A stretch of DNA of 62,550 bases, taken from the NCBI GenBank assembly GCA_011960625.1, contig BLMJ01000164.1, positions 1 through 62,550 of the forward strand, read 5' to 3'. Of this stretch, positions 1-9,071 are shown one piece after another (position 1 is the first letter of the stretch; every line of letters begins with the position of its first letter). A model generated the notes under the pieces. The model was not told the DNA's origin and made no database searches. It worked only from the letters and a program-made list of their open reading frames with translations. The DNA is from Lachnospiraceae bacterium. Its GTDB lineage: Bacteria > Bacillota > Clostridia > Lachnospirales > Lachnospiraceae. Position numbers and translations under genes: made by a program.

Positions 1-2
1 AG

Positions 3-155
3 CTTATTGTGGCGATGCTGGTAGTTGAAACGTTCAGTGTGATCTATTATGTGCCGGTGCTTCTGGCAGCAGGACTTGTGACGGGGCTTTTGATTGGAAT
101 TGCGGCCAGTGAGATGCTCAAAAGGCTCAAGAATCTTAAGGGGGGATTGACATGA
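3..155 (+). CDS. C-terminal end of a membrane protein, 5' truncated
   Basis: The frame is open from the window edge to a TGA at 153-155 and gives about 50 residues. They form one hydrophobic segment of roughly 25 residues followed by a short basic tail (KRLKNLKGG), as expected for the last transmembrane helix and cytoplasmic end of an integral membrane protein. The stop overlaps the ruvA start as ATGA, so the two genes are probably cotranscribed and translationally coupled. Too little is present to name the family. Confidence 0.6.
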   Translation, partial: LIVAMLVVETFSVIYYVPVLLAAGLVTGLLIGIAASEMLKRLKNLKGGLT

Positions 156-757
156 TATCATATCTAAGAGGGACGCTTGCCGGGGTGGAAGAGGATAAAG
201 TGATTGTGGACGTGGGCGGAGTAGGCTACGGCGTCTATATGTCAGGTCAGGCCATGGGACGCCTTCCGGCTATAGGAAGTGAAGTGAAGCTGCATACATA
301 CTTGAATGTGAAGGAAGACGCAATGCAGTTGTATGGGTTCCTGACGAGGGATGATTTATCAGTGTTTAAGCTGGTAATAGGGGTGAATGGAATCGGACCT
401 AAGGGAGGACTTGGGGTTTTATCGGCCTTAAGCCCCGATGATCTGCGGTTTGCTGTCTTGGCAAACGACGTAAAGGCAATCTGCGCCGCTCCGGGAATCG
501 GGAAAAAGACCGCGGAGAAGTTGATTTTGGAGCTTAGGGATAAGCTGAAATTTGAGGAAGCGCTTGAGCATATTGCTTCAGAGGTGACTGTGGGGGTGGA
601 GGTCAACGGCCAGATTCAAAGCGAGGCTGTTCAGGCGCTGGTGGCGCTGGGCTATGGAAGTACAGAGGCGCTTAAGGCAGTCAGGAAGGTGGAAGCGGAC
701 GAGACCATGGAAGTGGAGGATGTGTTGAAATTGGCGTTAAAGCATATGTCTCTTTAA
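152..757 (+). CDS. ruvA: Holliday junction branch migration protein RuvA
   Basis: RuvA tetramers bind four-way DNA junctions and load the RuvB motor during recombination repair. The 201-residue product has the usual family length. It shows an N-terminal OB-fold (about residues 1-63), two helix-hairpin-helix motifs (GVNGIGPKGG and APGIGKKTAEKLILEL) and a short C-terminal RuvB-contact domain after an acidic linker. It starts with the ATG of an ATGA overlap with the preceding membrane gene, behind an AAGGGGGGA ribosome site. ruvB follows after 70 bp, the usual Firmicute order. Confidence 0.97.
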   Translation: MISYLRGTLAGVEEDKVIVDVGGVGYGVYMSGQAMGRLPAIGSEVKLHTYLNVKEDAMQLYGFLTRDDLSVFKLVIGVNGIGPKGGLGVLSALSPDDLRFAVLANDVKAICAAPGIGKKTAEKLILELRDKLKFEEALEHIASEVTVGVEVNGQIQSEAVQALVALGYGSTEALKAVRKVEADETMEVEDVLKLALKHMSL

Positions 758-827
758 ATGCAAAGTTTGCTTACGCGCAGTAAGGTACAGGGCTTCAAAG
801 TAGAAATAATGAGGGTGAGTTTTTAAA

Positions 828-1835
828 ATGGGCAGACGAATTATTACGACGGAGAATCTGGAAGAGGATGTTAAGATTGAGAACCATCTGCGTCCCCAGA
901 TGCTTGCGGATTATATCGGACAGGAAAAGGCGAAGGAGACGCTTAAGATTTATATCGAGGCAGCGAAGGCGCGAAAGGAGCCTTTGGACCATGTGCTGTT
1001 CTATGGTCCTCCTGGGCTTGGCAAGACGACCCTTGCGGGAATCATTGCCAATGAGATGGATGTGAATTTAAAGATTACTTCTGGACCTGCCATTGAAAAG
1101 CCGGGGGAGATGGCGGCAATCCTGAACAATCTACAGGAGGGCGACGTACTGTTTGTAGATGAGATTCACAGATTAAACCGGCAGGTGGAAGAGGTACTCT
1201 ATCCTGCAATGGAAGATTATGCCATTGATATTATGATTGGGAAGGGTGCAAGTGCAAGATCGATCCGCCTGGATCTTCCCAAATTTACGCTGGTGGGCGC
1301 GACCACCAGGGCGGGGATGCTGACAGCGCCCTTAAGAGACCGTTTCGGCGTGGTGAATCGAATGGAGTTCTATACCGTGAAGGAGTTAAAGACCATCCTT
1401 CTGAGGTCTGCCAAGGTGCTGGAGGTGGGAATCGACGACAAAGGAGCGGATGCGCTGGCTAGGCGCTCCAGAGGGACGCCGAGACTGGCCAACAGGCTGT
1501 TGAAGCGTGTGAGGGATTTTGCTCAGGTCAAATATGACGGTTATATCACAGAAGAAGTAGCGAATTATGCGCTGGATTTACTGGATGTGGATAAGGAAGG
1601 GTTAGACCAGACAGACCGGAGGCTCTTGCTGGTGATGATTGACAAGTTTCTCGGAGGACCTGTGGGGCTTGATACGCTGGCTGCGGCCATCGGGGAGGAT
1701 GCGGGCACCATCGAGGATGTCTATGAGCCCTATCTTCTAATGAATGGATTCATCCAGCGGACGCCGAGAGGCAGGATTGTGACGGACCATGCGTACCGTC
1801 ATTTGGGAATTTCCCGTGAAATTATAGAAAAATAG
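828..1835 (+). CDS. ruvB: Holliday junction branch migration ATPase RuvB
   Basis: RuvB is the hexameric AAA+ motor that drives branch migration on RuvA-bound junctions. The 335-residue product has Walker A ([13 protein letters not shown]), Walker B with sensor residues ([10 protein letters not shown]), sensor 1 (GATTRAGML), the arginine-finger region (PLRDRFG) and a C-terminal winged helix ending in [17 protein letters not shown]. It starts at ATG 828 behind GAGGGTGAG. It is the downstream partner of ruvA, and the operon appears to end here because a separate promoter lies just after the stop. Confidence 0.97.
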   Translation: MGRRIITTENLEEDVKIENHLRPQMLADYIGQEKAKETLKIYIEAAKARKEPLDHVLFYGPPGLGKTTLAGIIANEMDVNLKITSGPAIEKPGEMAAILNNLQEGDVLFVDEIHRLNRQVEEVLYPAMEDYAIDIMIGKGASARSIRLDLPKFTLVGATTRAGMLTAPLRDRFGVVNRMEFYTVKELKTILLRSAKVLEVGIDDKGADALARRSRGTPRLANRLLKRVRDFAQVKYDGYITEEVANYALDLLDVDKEGLDQTDRRLLLVMIDKFLGGPVGLDTLAAAIGEDAGTIEDVYEPYLLMNGFIQRTPRGRIVTDHAYRHLGISREIIEK

Positions 1836-1864
1836 TTGGTTTTTAGAGAAGTATCGTTTATAAT
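1836..1864 (+). promoter_or_regulatory. Sigma-A promoter for zapA
   Basis: TTGGTT (1836-1841) is separated by 17 bp from a perfect TATAAT (1859-1864). It begins directly after the ruvB stop and about 75 bp before zapA, so it likely drives zapA. This is a consensus match only; no start site is known. Confidence 0.6.
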
Positions 1865-1940
1865 AGAGTGAGAGAGTCGGAAAACTGTGGTTGGCAGCTT
1901 TTCTGCGTACTAAGGCATAAGAATTTCGAGGAGGCTTCTA

Positions 1941-2354
1941 ATGGCATCATCAAAAAACTTTACGGAAGTATTAATAGGGGGCAAGGTATTCACCCTGAGC
2001 GGTTTTGAAAGTGAAGAATATCTGCAGAAAGTATCGACCTATCTGAATCATAAGATTGAGGAGTGCAGTAACAGTGACGGATACCGGAAGCAGAGTGCCG
2101 AGACCAGAAGCATTTTGCTGGCGCTGAATATTGCGGATGATTATTTTAAGGCAAAGAAGCAGGGCGGCACGCTGGAAAGTGATATAGAGGCAAAGGATAA
2201 AGAGATGTACGATCTGAAGCATGAACTGATATCTGTTCAGATCAAGCTCGAGAATGCAGAAAAATCTATGGACAAGCTCAAGGAAGAGAATAAGGAATTT
2301 CAGATGAAGATTGTCCAGCTTGAAACGGAGATTAAGAATAATCGCAAGAAGTAG
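1941..2354 (+). CDS. zapA: Cell division protein ZapA
   Basis: ZapA-family proteins bind FtsZ and promote bundling of Z-ring filaments. The 137-residue product has the N-terminal ZapA fold (VLIGGKVFTLSGFESEEYLQ) and a long C-terminal coiled coil from about residue 75 to the end (ISVQIKLENAEKSMDKLKEE), longer than in short ZapA proteins. The start is ATG 1941 behind GAGGAGG. The gene has its own promoter upstream, and its stop codon lies inside the 5' arm of a strong terminator. Its place beside ruvB and a U32 protein is common in Lachnospiraceae. Confidence 0.85.
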   Translation: MASSKNFTEVLIGGKVFTLSGFESEEYLQKVSTYLNHKIEECSNSDGYRKQSAETRSILLALNIADDYFKAKKQGGTLESDIEAKDKEMYDLKHELISVQIKLENAEKSMDKLKEENKEFQMKIVQLETEIKNNRKK

Positions 2355-2377
2355 GCTGTCTATGGACAGCCTTTTTT
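2353..2377 (+). terminator. Rho-independent terminator after zapA
   Basis: The stem AGGCTGTC/GACAGCCT with a four-base loop is followed directly by TTTTTT. It separates zapA from the next gene. Confidence 0.9.
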
Positions 2378-2411
2378 AAGGAACATTAAGGGATTGGGGA
2401 AGATGTATTGT

Positions 2412-4574
2412 ATGGTTAACAGGCAGATTGAGATACTTGCACCCGCGGGCTCTGTGGAGAGCCTGCGGGCAGCCGTATGTGCAGGCGCAGATGCGGTCTA
2501 TATCGGCGGGACAAGGTTTGGGGCAAGAGCCTATGCGAAGAATCTGGCAGAGGAGGAGCTTTTGAATGCCATTGATTATGTACATATCCATGGGAGGCGT
2601 ATCTATCTGACGGTGAATACCCTGCTTAAGGAGTGGGAGCTTGAAGAGCTCTATGGGTATCTCTTGCCGTACTATCAGCGGGGGATTGACGGAGTGATTG
2701 TCCAAGATATTGGGGTGTTAGAATATTTGCGAAGATATTTTCCCAAGCTTCCTCTCCATGCAAGTACTCAGCTGACGGTTACAGGGGCCAAAGGAGCCGC
2801 CTTTTTCAAGGAGCAGAACGTGGCGCGGATTGTGCCGGCAAGGGAGCTGTCTCTTAAAGAGCTGCGTCAGATGAAGGCAGAGACAGGGATGGAGATTGAG
2901 TGTTTCGTCCATGGTGCGCTGTGCTATTGCTATTCGGGACAGTGCTTGATGAGCAGTATGATTGGGGGAAGGAGCGGCAATCGGGGGCAGTGCGCCCAGC
3001 CATGCCGCCTTCCATGGCAGGCGGAGGATAGGAAACCGGCAGATTTGATGAGTCTTAAGGATTTGTGTACGATTGACATGCTTCCGGATCTGATTGAGGC
3101 GGGAATTGATTCCTTCAAGATTGAGGGCAGAATGAAACAGCCCGATTACGTTTATACTGTGACGAGTATTTATCGGAAGTACGTTGATCTGTATCTTGAG
3201 AAGGGAGCCGGGCGTTATAAGGTGGAGGAGAACGATCTAAGAAGGCTTCATGGCGCCTATCAGCGCAGAGGGTATACGGAAGGCTATTACAGGCGGCATA
3301 ACGGAAAGGACATGCTTTCATTAAAGCGTGTGCAGAGGGATAAGGAAGAGACGGACTTTAAGGAATTTAAAATACAAGAAAAAATTAATGGTAATTTAAT
3401 ACTTTCGGCGGGCCGGCGTGCTAAACTAATATTGGCGCATGGAGATTGCCGGGCGGAGTGTGAAGGCGAGTTGGTACAGCCTGCTATGCGGCAGCCCTTA
3501 GACTCAAAAAGAGTTGAGAAGCAGATGCAGAAAACCGGCGATACAGAATTTCGGTTTGAGAAGTTTCAGGTGGAAATGGACGGGTCAGTATTTCTCCCTG
3601 TTCAGGCGTTGAATGAGCTGAGAAGGGAAGGACTTAGGAGGCTTGCCGACGCACTTCTTAAGGAATACCGGCGCAAAGAGCCTAAGGAGGATATCAGAAG
3701 GGGCGAAGGGAAGGAGCTCCAAAAAGGGGACTGTCTGATAGATAATAATGAGCGTTTCGGTCTGTCCTGTATGGTATCGTCCTTTGACCAGCTAAGGGCA
3801 GTCCTTGCTTGTGAAAGCATTACTAAAATTTACATAGATGAAGAGCTTGGGTTACAGGATAAGACAATGCAGTATCTTAGAAAGTGCAGACAAGGCAGAC
3901 AGTATCTCCTTACAATGCCCTATATTTTCCGTATGGCGGATATGGAGGTTTGGGAAGGCATTTATTCTAAGATAGAGTCGTACTATGACGGTGTGCTGAT
4001 CCGAAACTGGGAAAGCTTACGATGGCTTAGGGGTCGGGGTTATGAGAAAGAGATTTGTTCGGACTCCAATCTGTATGTATTCAACAGCTTCGGAAAGGCT
4101 TTCATGAAGAGGCAGGGAATTTATCGATATACCGCTGCGTTGGAGCAAAACGCAAGAGAGCTTAAGGCTCTTGGAATCCAAGGCGCTGTGCTTTTGGTCT
4201 ACGGGTACCAGCCGGTCATGGTTACGGCCAACTGTATCCAGAAGACGGTGGGAAAGTGCCGAAAGGAGGATGGGAATACCCGTTCAGGGTATCTCTATCT
4301 GCGGGACCGTTTCCAGAAGCAGTTTGCAGTGCGGCAATGCTGCCGTTACTGTTATAATGTGATTTACAACAGCGCCCCTCTGTTCCTTGCTGACAAAGCG
4401 GAGAAAATTCGGGGACTTTTGCCGGGGGAATTACGCCTTGATTTTACTGTGGAGACAGGAGAGCAGGCGCATAAGCTTGTAAAGGTCTATGAAGACGCCT
4501 TCCTTCATGGCCGGAATGTGGCGCTGCCCCAGACAGAGTATACAAGAGGGCATTTTAAACGGGGAGTAAAGTAG
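2412..4574 (+). CDS. U32 family protein with DUF3656 (RlhA/collagenase-like)
   Basis: The product has about 720 residues. The N-terminal half is a U32 domain starting IEILAPAGSVESLRAAV, with the hallmark cysteine-rich signature CYCYSGQCLMSS...GNRGQCAQPCRLPW at about residues 170-200 and EGRMKQPDYVY after it. The second half matches the DUF3656-type extension. Proteins of this architecture include E. coli RlhA, which hydroxylates 23S rRNA C2501; others are annotated as collagenase-like peptidases. The clustered cysteines fit an Fe-S RNA-modifying role better than proteolysis, but this is inferred. The frame is open from TTG 2394; ATG 2412 is preferred because GGGGAAG lies 9 bp upstream. Confidence 0.85.
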   Translation: MVNRQIEILAPAGSVESLRAAVCAGADAVYIGGTRFGARAYAKNLAEEELLNAIDYVHIHGRRIYLTVNTLLKEWELEELYGYLLPYYQRGIDGVIVQDIGVLEYLRRYFPKLPLHASTQLTVTGAKGAAFFKEQNVARIVPARELSLKELRQMKAETGMEIECFVHGALCYCYSGQCLMSSMIGGRSGNRGQCAQPCRLPWQAEDRKPADLMSLKDLCTIDMLPDLIEAGIDSFKIEGRMKQPDYVYTVTSIYRKYVDLYLEKGAGRYKVEENDLRRLHGAYQRRGYTEGYYRRHNGKDMLSLKRVQRDKEETDFKEFKIQEKINGNLILSAGRRAKLILAHGDCRAECEGELVQPAMRQPLDSKRVEKQMQKTGDTEFRFEKFQVEMDGSVFLPVQALNELRREGLRRLADALLKEYRRKEPKEDIRRGEGKELQKGDCLIDNNERFGLSCMVSSFDQLRAVLACESITKIYIDEELGLQDKTMQYLRKCRQGRQYLLTMPYIFRMADMEVWEGIYSKIESYYDGVLIRNWESLRWLRGRGYEKEICSDSNLYVFNSFGKAFMKRQGIYRYTAALEQNARELKALGIQGAVLLVYGYQPVMVTANCIQKTVGKCRKEDGNTRSGYLYLRDRFQKQFAVRQCCRYCYNVIYNSAPLFLADKAEKIRGLLPGELRLDFTVETGEQAHKLVKVYEDAFLHGRNVALPQTEYTRGHFKRGVK

Positions 4575-4582
4575 GTGAAGAT

Positions 4583-6055
4583 TTGGTAAATATTATTGTT
4601 GAATTATCGAAATATCTGATGATTGTGCTGATTACGATGTATACATATTTATGTTTCAGCATTTTTGGGTACAGCGATCCGGACCGACAGAGGAGTATGT
4701 TAAGACGGCAGAATGTTTTGATGTTCATGATCCATATCATTGCATTCATGGTGATGTTTTTGGAGAAGGAGGACGTTAAGATTCTTGCCTTTTATGTGAT
4801 ACAGGTGATATTATTTATCACCACCATAACCTTATATATGAATATCTATCCCAAATCCTCCAGGCTGGTAGTCAATAATATGTGTATGCTGCTATGCATC
4901 GGCATGATTATATTAGCCAGGCTGAATTATGAGAAGGCTGTGAAGCAGTATATCATTGCAGCCGGCGCAATTGCGGTCAGCATGGCGGTTCCGGTTATTA
5001 TTCGAAAGTTTAAGAAACTGTCGGAGTGGAGGAATCTGTATGCCATCGCAGGAATTGCGTCCCTTGCCCTTGTCGTGGTAGTGGGCAGGGTGTCCTACGG
5101 GGCGAAGCTTGGGTTTTCGGTTGCCGGAATCAGCATCCAGCCCTCAGAGCTGGTGAAGATTATTTTCGTGTTTTTTGTGGCGTCCAGTTTCAAGCTTTCG
5201 CTGGAATTTAAGAATATTGTGATTACCACGGGCCTTGCGGCATTTCATGTTTTGATTCTTGTGGTTTCTAAGGACTTAGGGGCGGCATTGATTATTTTCG
5301 TGGTGTATCTGGCAATGCTATATGTGGCGACTCACCAGTTTCTCTACGTTGCCGCAGGACTTGGCGCCGGCAGCGTGGCGTCTGTGGGAGCCTATTACCT
5401 GTTCAACCATGTGCGGACCAGAGTAGAGGCGTGGAGAGATCCCTTTGCGGTCTATGACAACGGGGGCTACCAAGTAGCCCAGTCTCTTTTTGCCATCGGC
5501 ACAGGAGGATGGTTTGGGATGGGGCTTTTTCAGGGGATGCCGGAGAAGATCCCAGTAGCGGACGAGGACTTTATCTTTTCTGCTGTCTCAGAAGAGATGG
5601 GGCTTATATTCGCCTTGTGCATCATACTGATTTGTGTCAGTTGTTATGTGATGTTTTTGAATATTGCGATGCAGCTTCATAACATGTTTTACAAGATGGT
5701 TGCCCTTGGGCTTGGAACCTGTTACATTTTTCAGGCGTTTTTGAATATCGGGGGAGTGACCAAGTTCATTCCATCTACAGGCGTGACTCTGCCGCTGGTA
5801 AGCTATGGCGGAAGCTCGCTGCTTAGCACGCTGATTATGTTTGCGATTATCCAGGGACTTTATATAGTAAGGGAAGATGAGGAAGACGATATTGAGAGAA
5901 GAAAAAAGGAAAGGTTACGAGCAAAGAGAGGCTCAGAAGCGGATGAGGGCAGACCGAGAAAGAGAAGAGATGCCCCGAAAAGAGAGGAGAGAGGCCGACC
6001 GCCAAGACCGGAAAAAGACCAAAGAAAAGCGCGCAAGGAACAAAGAGTTCGCTAG
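4583..6055 (+). CDS. FtsW/RodA/SpoVE family peptidoglycan polymerase
   Basis: SEDS proteins polymerise lipid II into glycan strands with a partner class B PBP. The 490-residue product is highly hydrophobic with about ten membrane segments and carries the family signature GGYQVAQSLFAIGTGGWFG, then PVADEDFIFSAVSEEMG and FIPSTGVTLPLVSYGGSS. The last 60 residues are an unusual Arg/Lys/Glu-rich cytoplasmic tail. The TTG start at 4583 has AGGTGA 4 bp upstream. The 3' end overlaps the next gene, a transpeptidase, by up to 179 bp, so the two probably form one synthase pair. FtsW, RodA and SpoVE cannot be told apart from sequence alone. Confidence 0.92.
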   Translation: MVNIIVELSKYLMIVLITMYTYLCFSIFGYSDPDRQRSMLRRQNVLMFMIHIIAFMVMFLEKEDVKILAFYVIQVILFITTITLYMNIYPKSSRLVVNNMCMLLCIGMIILARLNYEKAVKQYIIAAGAIAVSMAVPVIIRKFKKLSEWRNLYAIAGIASLALVVVVGRVSYGAKLGFSVAGISIQPSELVKIIFVFFVASSFKLSLEFKNIVITTGLAAFHVLILVVSKDLGAALIIFVVYLAMLYVATHQFLYVAAGLGAGSVASVGAYYLFNHVRTRVEAWRDPFAVYDNGGYQVAQSLFAIGTGGWFGMGLFQGMPEKIPVADEDFIFSAVSEEMGLIFALCIILICVSCYVMFLNIAMQLHNMFYKMVALGLGTCYIFQAFLNIGGVTKFIPSTGVTLPLVSYGGSSLLSTLIMFAIIQGLYIVREDEEDDIERRKKERLRAKRGSEADEGRPRKRRDAPKREERGRPPRPEKDQRKARKEQRVR

Positions 6056-7421
6056 GGTCACATACATTTTCGTCGCGCTGTTTCTGGCTATGATGGGGTA
6101 TATTAGTTATTTTCAGGTGACAAGAAGCAAAGAATATATCCAGAGCCCCTACAATGCAAGGAAGGATTCTTTGGCAGAACGGGTAGTACGGGGAGATATT
6201 TTAGACCGGAATGGAAAGACGCTGGCAAGGACTATTGTGTCGGAGGATGGCACCGAGACGCGTGAGTACCCTTATGGCAATATGTTTGCCCACACGGTAG
6301 GTTACAGTGTTCACGGCAAATCGGGATTGGAATCGGTGGAGAATTTCGAGCTGTTAACCTCGAATGCATTTTTCTTAGAGAAATTGAAGAATGAATTTCA
6401 GGACAAGAAGAATCGGGGAGACAGTGTAGTGACCACGTTGGACGCAGACTTACAGCAGGCGGCCTACCAAGCTATGGGAGACGCCAAAGGTGCGGTTGTG
6501 GCGATGGAGCCCAGTACAGGTAAGATTCTCGTGATGCTGTCGAAACCGGATTTTGACCCGAATAGGGTGACGGAGGACTGGGAATACTTGAATACAGACG
6601 TCAACAGCGCACTTTTGAACCGGGCTACTCAGGGGCAGTATGCACCAGGGTCTACGTTTAAGGTGATTACAGCGCTGGAGTATTTGCGGGAGAAGCTGGA
6701 GGCAGACAGTTACAGCTATAACTGCGGCGGGGCGATTGAAAAGGATGGTACGACCATCCATTGCTTCGGCGGGCATGTTCACGGACAGGTGTCCTTTGCG
6801 GACAGCATCGCCTATTCCTGTAATACCTCTTTTTGTAATATTGGGCTTATGCTGGATGTGGGAAAGTTTAAGAAGACATCCAAGGATTTGCTGTTTGACT
6901 CAAAGTTACCCTCTGTTCTGCCTTACAGTAAGAGCAAGTTTATGCTGGATACAGGAGCCAGCAGCGCGGATAAAATGATGACAGCCATGGGACAGGGTAA
7001 GACGCAGGTGAGCCCTTATCATCTCGCGCTGGTTACTTGCGCCATTGCTAACGGCGGGATTCTTATGGAGCCTTATCTGGTGGATTCGATTACAAACTAC
7101 ACCGGGCAGGAAGTGGAGAAGAACCTTCCGTCAGAGTATAAGACGCTGATGACGGCGGACGAGGCGGCTAAGCTTAAGCAATATATGACAGGCGTGGTGG
7201 ATTATGGGACCGCGACGGTCCTAAGCGGACAGAGTTATACGGCTGCAGGGAAGACTGGAACGGCAGAGTATAGTTCTGATAAGGAGAAGGATCATTCTTG
7301 GTATATTGGTTTGACCAATGTGGATAACCCAGAGCTAGTCATTAGTGTGATCATCGAAGCCTCGGACGGAGAAGGGAAAGCGGTCAATGTGGCAAAGCAG
7401 GTGTTTGATGCTTATTATTAA
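5877..7421 (+). CDS. Penicillin-binding protein, class B-like transpeptidase
   Basis: It cross-links peptidoglycan stem peptides. After a charged cytoplasmic N-terminus there is one membrane helix (YIFVALFLAMMGYISYF), then an extracytoplasmic transpeptidase domain with all three active-site motifs: STFK (about residue 258), SCN (SIAYSCNTSFCN) and KTG (AGKTGTAEY, about residue 458). The length of up to 514 residues is short for class B PBPs, and the N-terminal dimerisation domain is minimal. The start is uncertain: ATG 5877, TTG 5892, ATG 5943 and ATG 5970 are all in frame, and all lie inside the upstream SEDS gene. Confidence 0.93.
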   Translation: MRKTILREEKRKGYEQREAQKRMRADREREEMPRKERREADRQDRKKTKEKRARNKEFARVTYIFVALFLAMMGYISYFQVTRSKEYIQSPYNARKDSLAERVVRGDILDRNGKTLARTIVSEDGTETREYPYGNMFAHTVGYSVHGKSGLESVENFELLTSNAFFLEKLKNEFQDKKNRGDSVVTTLDADLQQAAYQAMGDAKGAVVAMEPSTGKILVMLSKPDFDPNRVTEDWEYLNTDVNSALLNRATQGQYAPGSTFKVITALEYLREKLEADSYSYNCGGAIEKDGTTIHCFGGHVHGQVSFADSIAYSCNTSFCNIGLMLDVGKFKKTSKDLLFDSKLPSVLPYSKSKFMLDTGASSADKMMTAMGQGKTQVSPYHLALVTCAIANGGILMEPYLVDSITNYTGQEVEKNLPSEYKTLMTADEAAKLKQYMTGVVDYGTATVLSGQSYTAAGKTGTAEYSSDKEKDHSWYIGLTNVDNPELVISVIIEASDGEGKAVNVAKQVFDAYY

Positions 7422-7458
7422 GTTTTTATGATATTTTTATATACAAGAGGGGCGGAAT

Positions 7459-7779
7459 ATGAGATACTATAAACATCTATATCTGGCTGAGGGGCTCAAA
7501 AAGAAAGAGAAGATTATCCGAAAGCTGGAAGAAAAGAAGCTGCAGATAAATATCCATGTCATAACATTGGCGCGTAATGAGAAGAATCAGTTGGAGATTT
7601 ATAATTCCATGGTCTTTTTACAGCCAGATTTTCCATATGATGATTTTTTGGTGGTCGGGCTTGCAAAAGGTTATGAAGATGCGGTAGAAATAGTGGAAGA
7701 AATCGCTCAGGAAGTGTATAATAAGACAAAAGGGGCAGACATTCGTTCCTATATATTAGAGAGAGAACAGGAAGAGTAA
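7459..7779 (+). CDS. Conserved small protein of unknown function (106 aa)
   Basis: I do not recognise this family. The 106-residue product starts at ATG 7459 behind GGGGCGG. It has a basic helical N-terminus (LKKKEKIIRKLEEKKLQ) and an alternating beta/alpha pattern, with no signal peptide, membrane helix or cysteine. It sits 37 bp after the PBP gene and 1 bp before the DUF2953 gene, so it is probably part of the same operon. Confidence 0.7.
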   Translation: MRYYKHLYLAEGLKKKEKIIRKLEEKKLQINIHVITLARNEKNQLEIYNSMVFLQPDFPYDDFLVVGLAKGYEDAVEIVEEIAQEVYNKTKGADIRSYILEREQEE

Positions 7780-7780
7780 G

Positions 7781-9058
7781 ATGCTACATATTCTATTGCT
7801 TATCTTGAAAATCATAGGGATTATAATTGCGGTGATACTGGGGATACTTGTATTACTGGTTTGTGTTGTTCTTTTTGTACCGGTTAGGTATGACCTTAAG
7901 GCTGCCTCAGAGGGCACGTTTGCCCGGACACGCATGGAGGCGAAGGCGACATGGCTTTTGCATCTGGTCAGGGTGAAGCTTTGCTATGAGGACAAGAAGT
8001 TATCCTGGCAGGTTCGGATTGCATGGAAGAAGATACAAAGCGGCCAGGAAGATAAAAAGACTATAGAAGCAGAGGTGGAAACGCATGATGAAGAATTGGA
8101 AGACGATTGGGAAGATTTGGAAAAAGAAACCGGCGAAGAAGATTCTGGGACTCTTTCAGAAGAAACAAGCAAGAAAAATCGGGAAATTCTGGAAGAAGAA
8201 GGCTTGTCCGCTAAAGAATTGGAAGAGAAGCAAAAAGTCGGGAAAGAATCTGGCAGGGATTTGGAACATGCGGCCGAAGAGCCGGAAAGGTTGGTTGATG
8301 AGCTCCAGCGCGAGATGGACAAAATCTTGGAAACCGGAAAGAATCTGGAAGAAGCAGAAACCGTTACTCATAGGCAAGGGGAAGAAGCTGTCGAAATTGA
8401 CAGGCAGGAGCGGGAAGTGGTTTGCCAGGACAACGACAAAGAACCAAAGCTGGATATCAAAGACAACAGGGAAGAATGTGAGATGGATTGTGAAGACGGT
8501 GGGGAAGAACGGGAAGAGGATTGTGAAGGCAGTGAAGAAGAAAGGTCCGGAATATGGCAGAAGCTTACAGGCATCTGTCAAAGCATTTGCCGGAAGATAG
8601 TTGGTCTGTATCAAAAGCTTGCGGTAATTCCTGGAAAGATTAGCAGCACCCTTCAAGGAATTGGAGATAAGGTACAAGGTTTGCTTGAGATGAAGGAGAA
8701 GATTCTTTCATTTCTCTCGGATGAGGTTCATCAGACGGCTTTTATGAAAGCAAGGGATGAAGTATTATTCCTGATTCGCAGGCTGAAACCTAAGATAATC
8801 CAGGCGGATATCCATTATGGATTTGAGGACCCATCTCTGACAGGAAAGGTACTGGCGGGGCTTAGTATATGCTATCCGTTCTTAGGGGATGAGGTGAATA
8901 TTTATCCGGATTTTGAGAAGCGGATATTTGACGGGCATTTGAGGATTGCGGGAAGGCTTCGGGTAAGTTATTTTCTGAAGCTGTTGTGGAAACTGTTGTG
9001 GAGCAGGGAAGTGCGCATGACATACCGTCATGTGAGAAGTTTTGAATTTAAGCGGTAG
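7781..9058 (+). CDS. ytfI: DUF2953 domain protein (YtfI-like) with long acidic insert
   Basis: The 425-residue product has an N-terminal membrane helix (IIGIIIAVILGILVLLVCVV) and a C-terminal DUF2953 region (ADIHYGFEDPSLTGKVLAG, then YPDFEKRIFDGHLRIAGRLR). Between them, about residues 95-260 are a low-complexity stretch dominated by Glu, Lys and Asp, likely disordered or coiled coil, which makes the protein much longer than B. subtilis YtfI. As in B. subtilis, it directly precedes ytfJ/gerW. The role of YtfI is not established; the linkage suggests a sporulation function. Confidence 0.8.
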   Translation: MLHILLLILKIIGIIIAVILGILVLLVCVVLFVPVRYDLKAASEGTFARTRMEAKATWLLHLVRVKLCYEDKKLSWQVRIAWKKIQSGQEDKKTIEAEVETHDEELEDDWEDLEKETGEEDSGTLSEETSKKNREILEEEGLSAKELEEKQKVGKESGRDLEHAAEEPERLVDELQREMDKILETGKNLEEAETVTHRQGEEAVEIDRQEREVVCQDNDKEPKLDIKDNREECEMDCEDGGEEREEDCEGSEEERSGIWQKLTGICQSICRKIVGLYQKLAVIPGKISSTLQGIGDKVQGLLEMKEKILSFLSDEVHQTAFMKARDEVLFLIRRLKPKIIQADIHYGFEDPSLTGKVLAGLSICYPFLGDEVNIYPDFEKRIFDGHLRIAGRLRVSYFLKLLWKLLWSREVRMTYRHVRSFEFKR

Positions 9059-9071
9059 GAGGAGTCAGATT

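Noticed and set aside
140-145. G6 run before ruvA, and other G6 runs at 10675-10680, 14285-14290 and 49913-49918
   Set aside because: Six bases is too short for frequent slippage, and the genes concerned are in frame and conserved. The ruvA run is part of the ribosome site.
8085-8677. Long overlapping frames on both strands inside the YtfI-like gene
   Set aside because: They arise from the A/G-rich low-complexity coding sequence; they lack ribosome sites and give Lys- or Phe-rich nonsense proteins.
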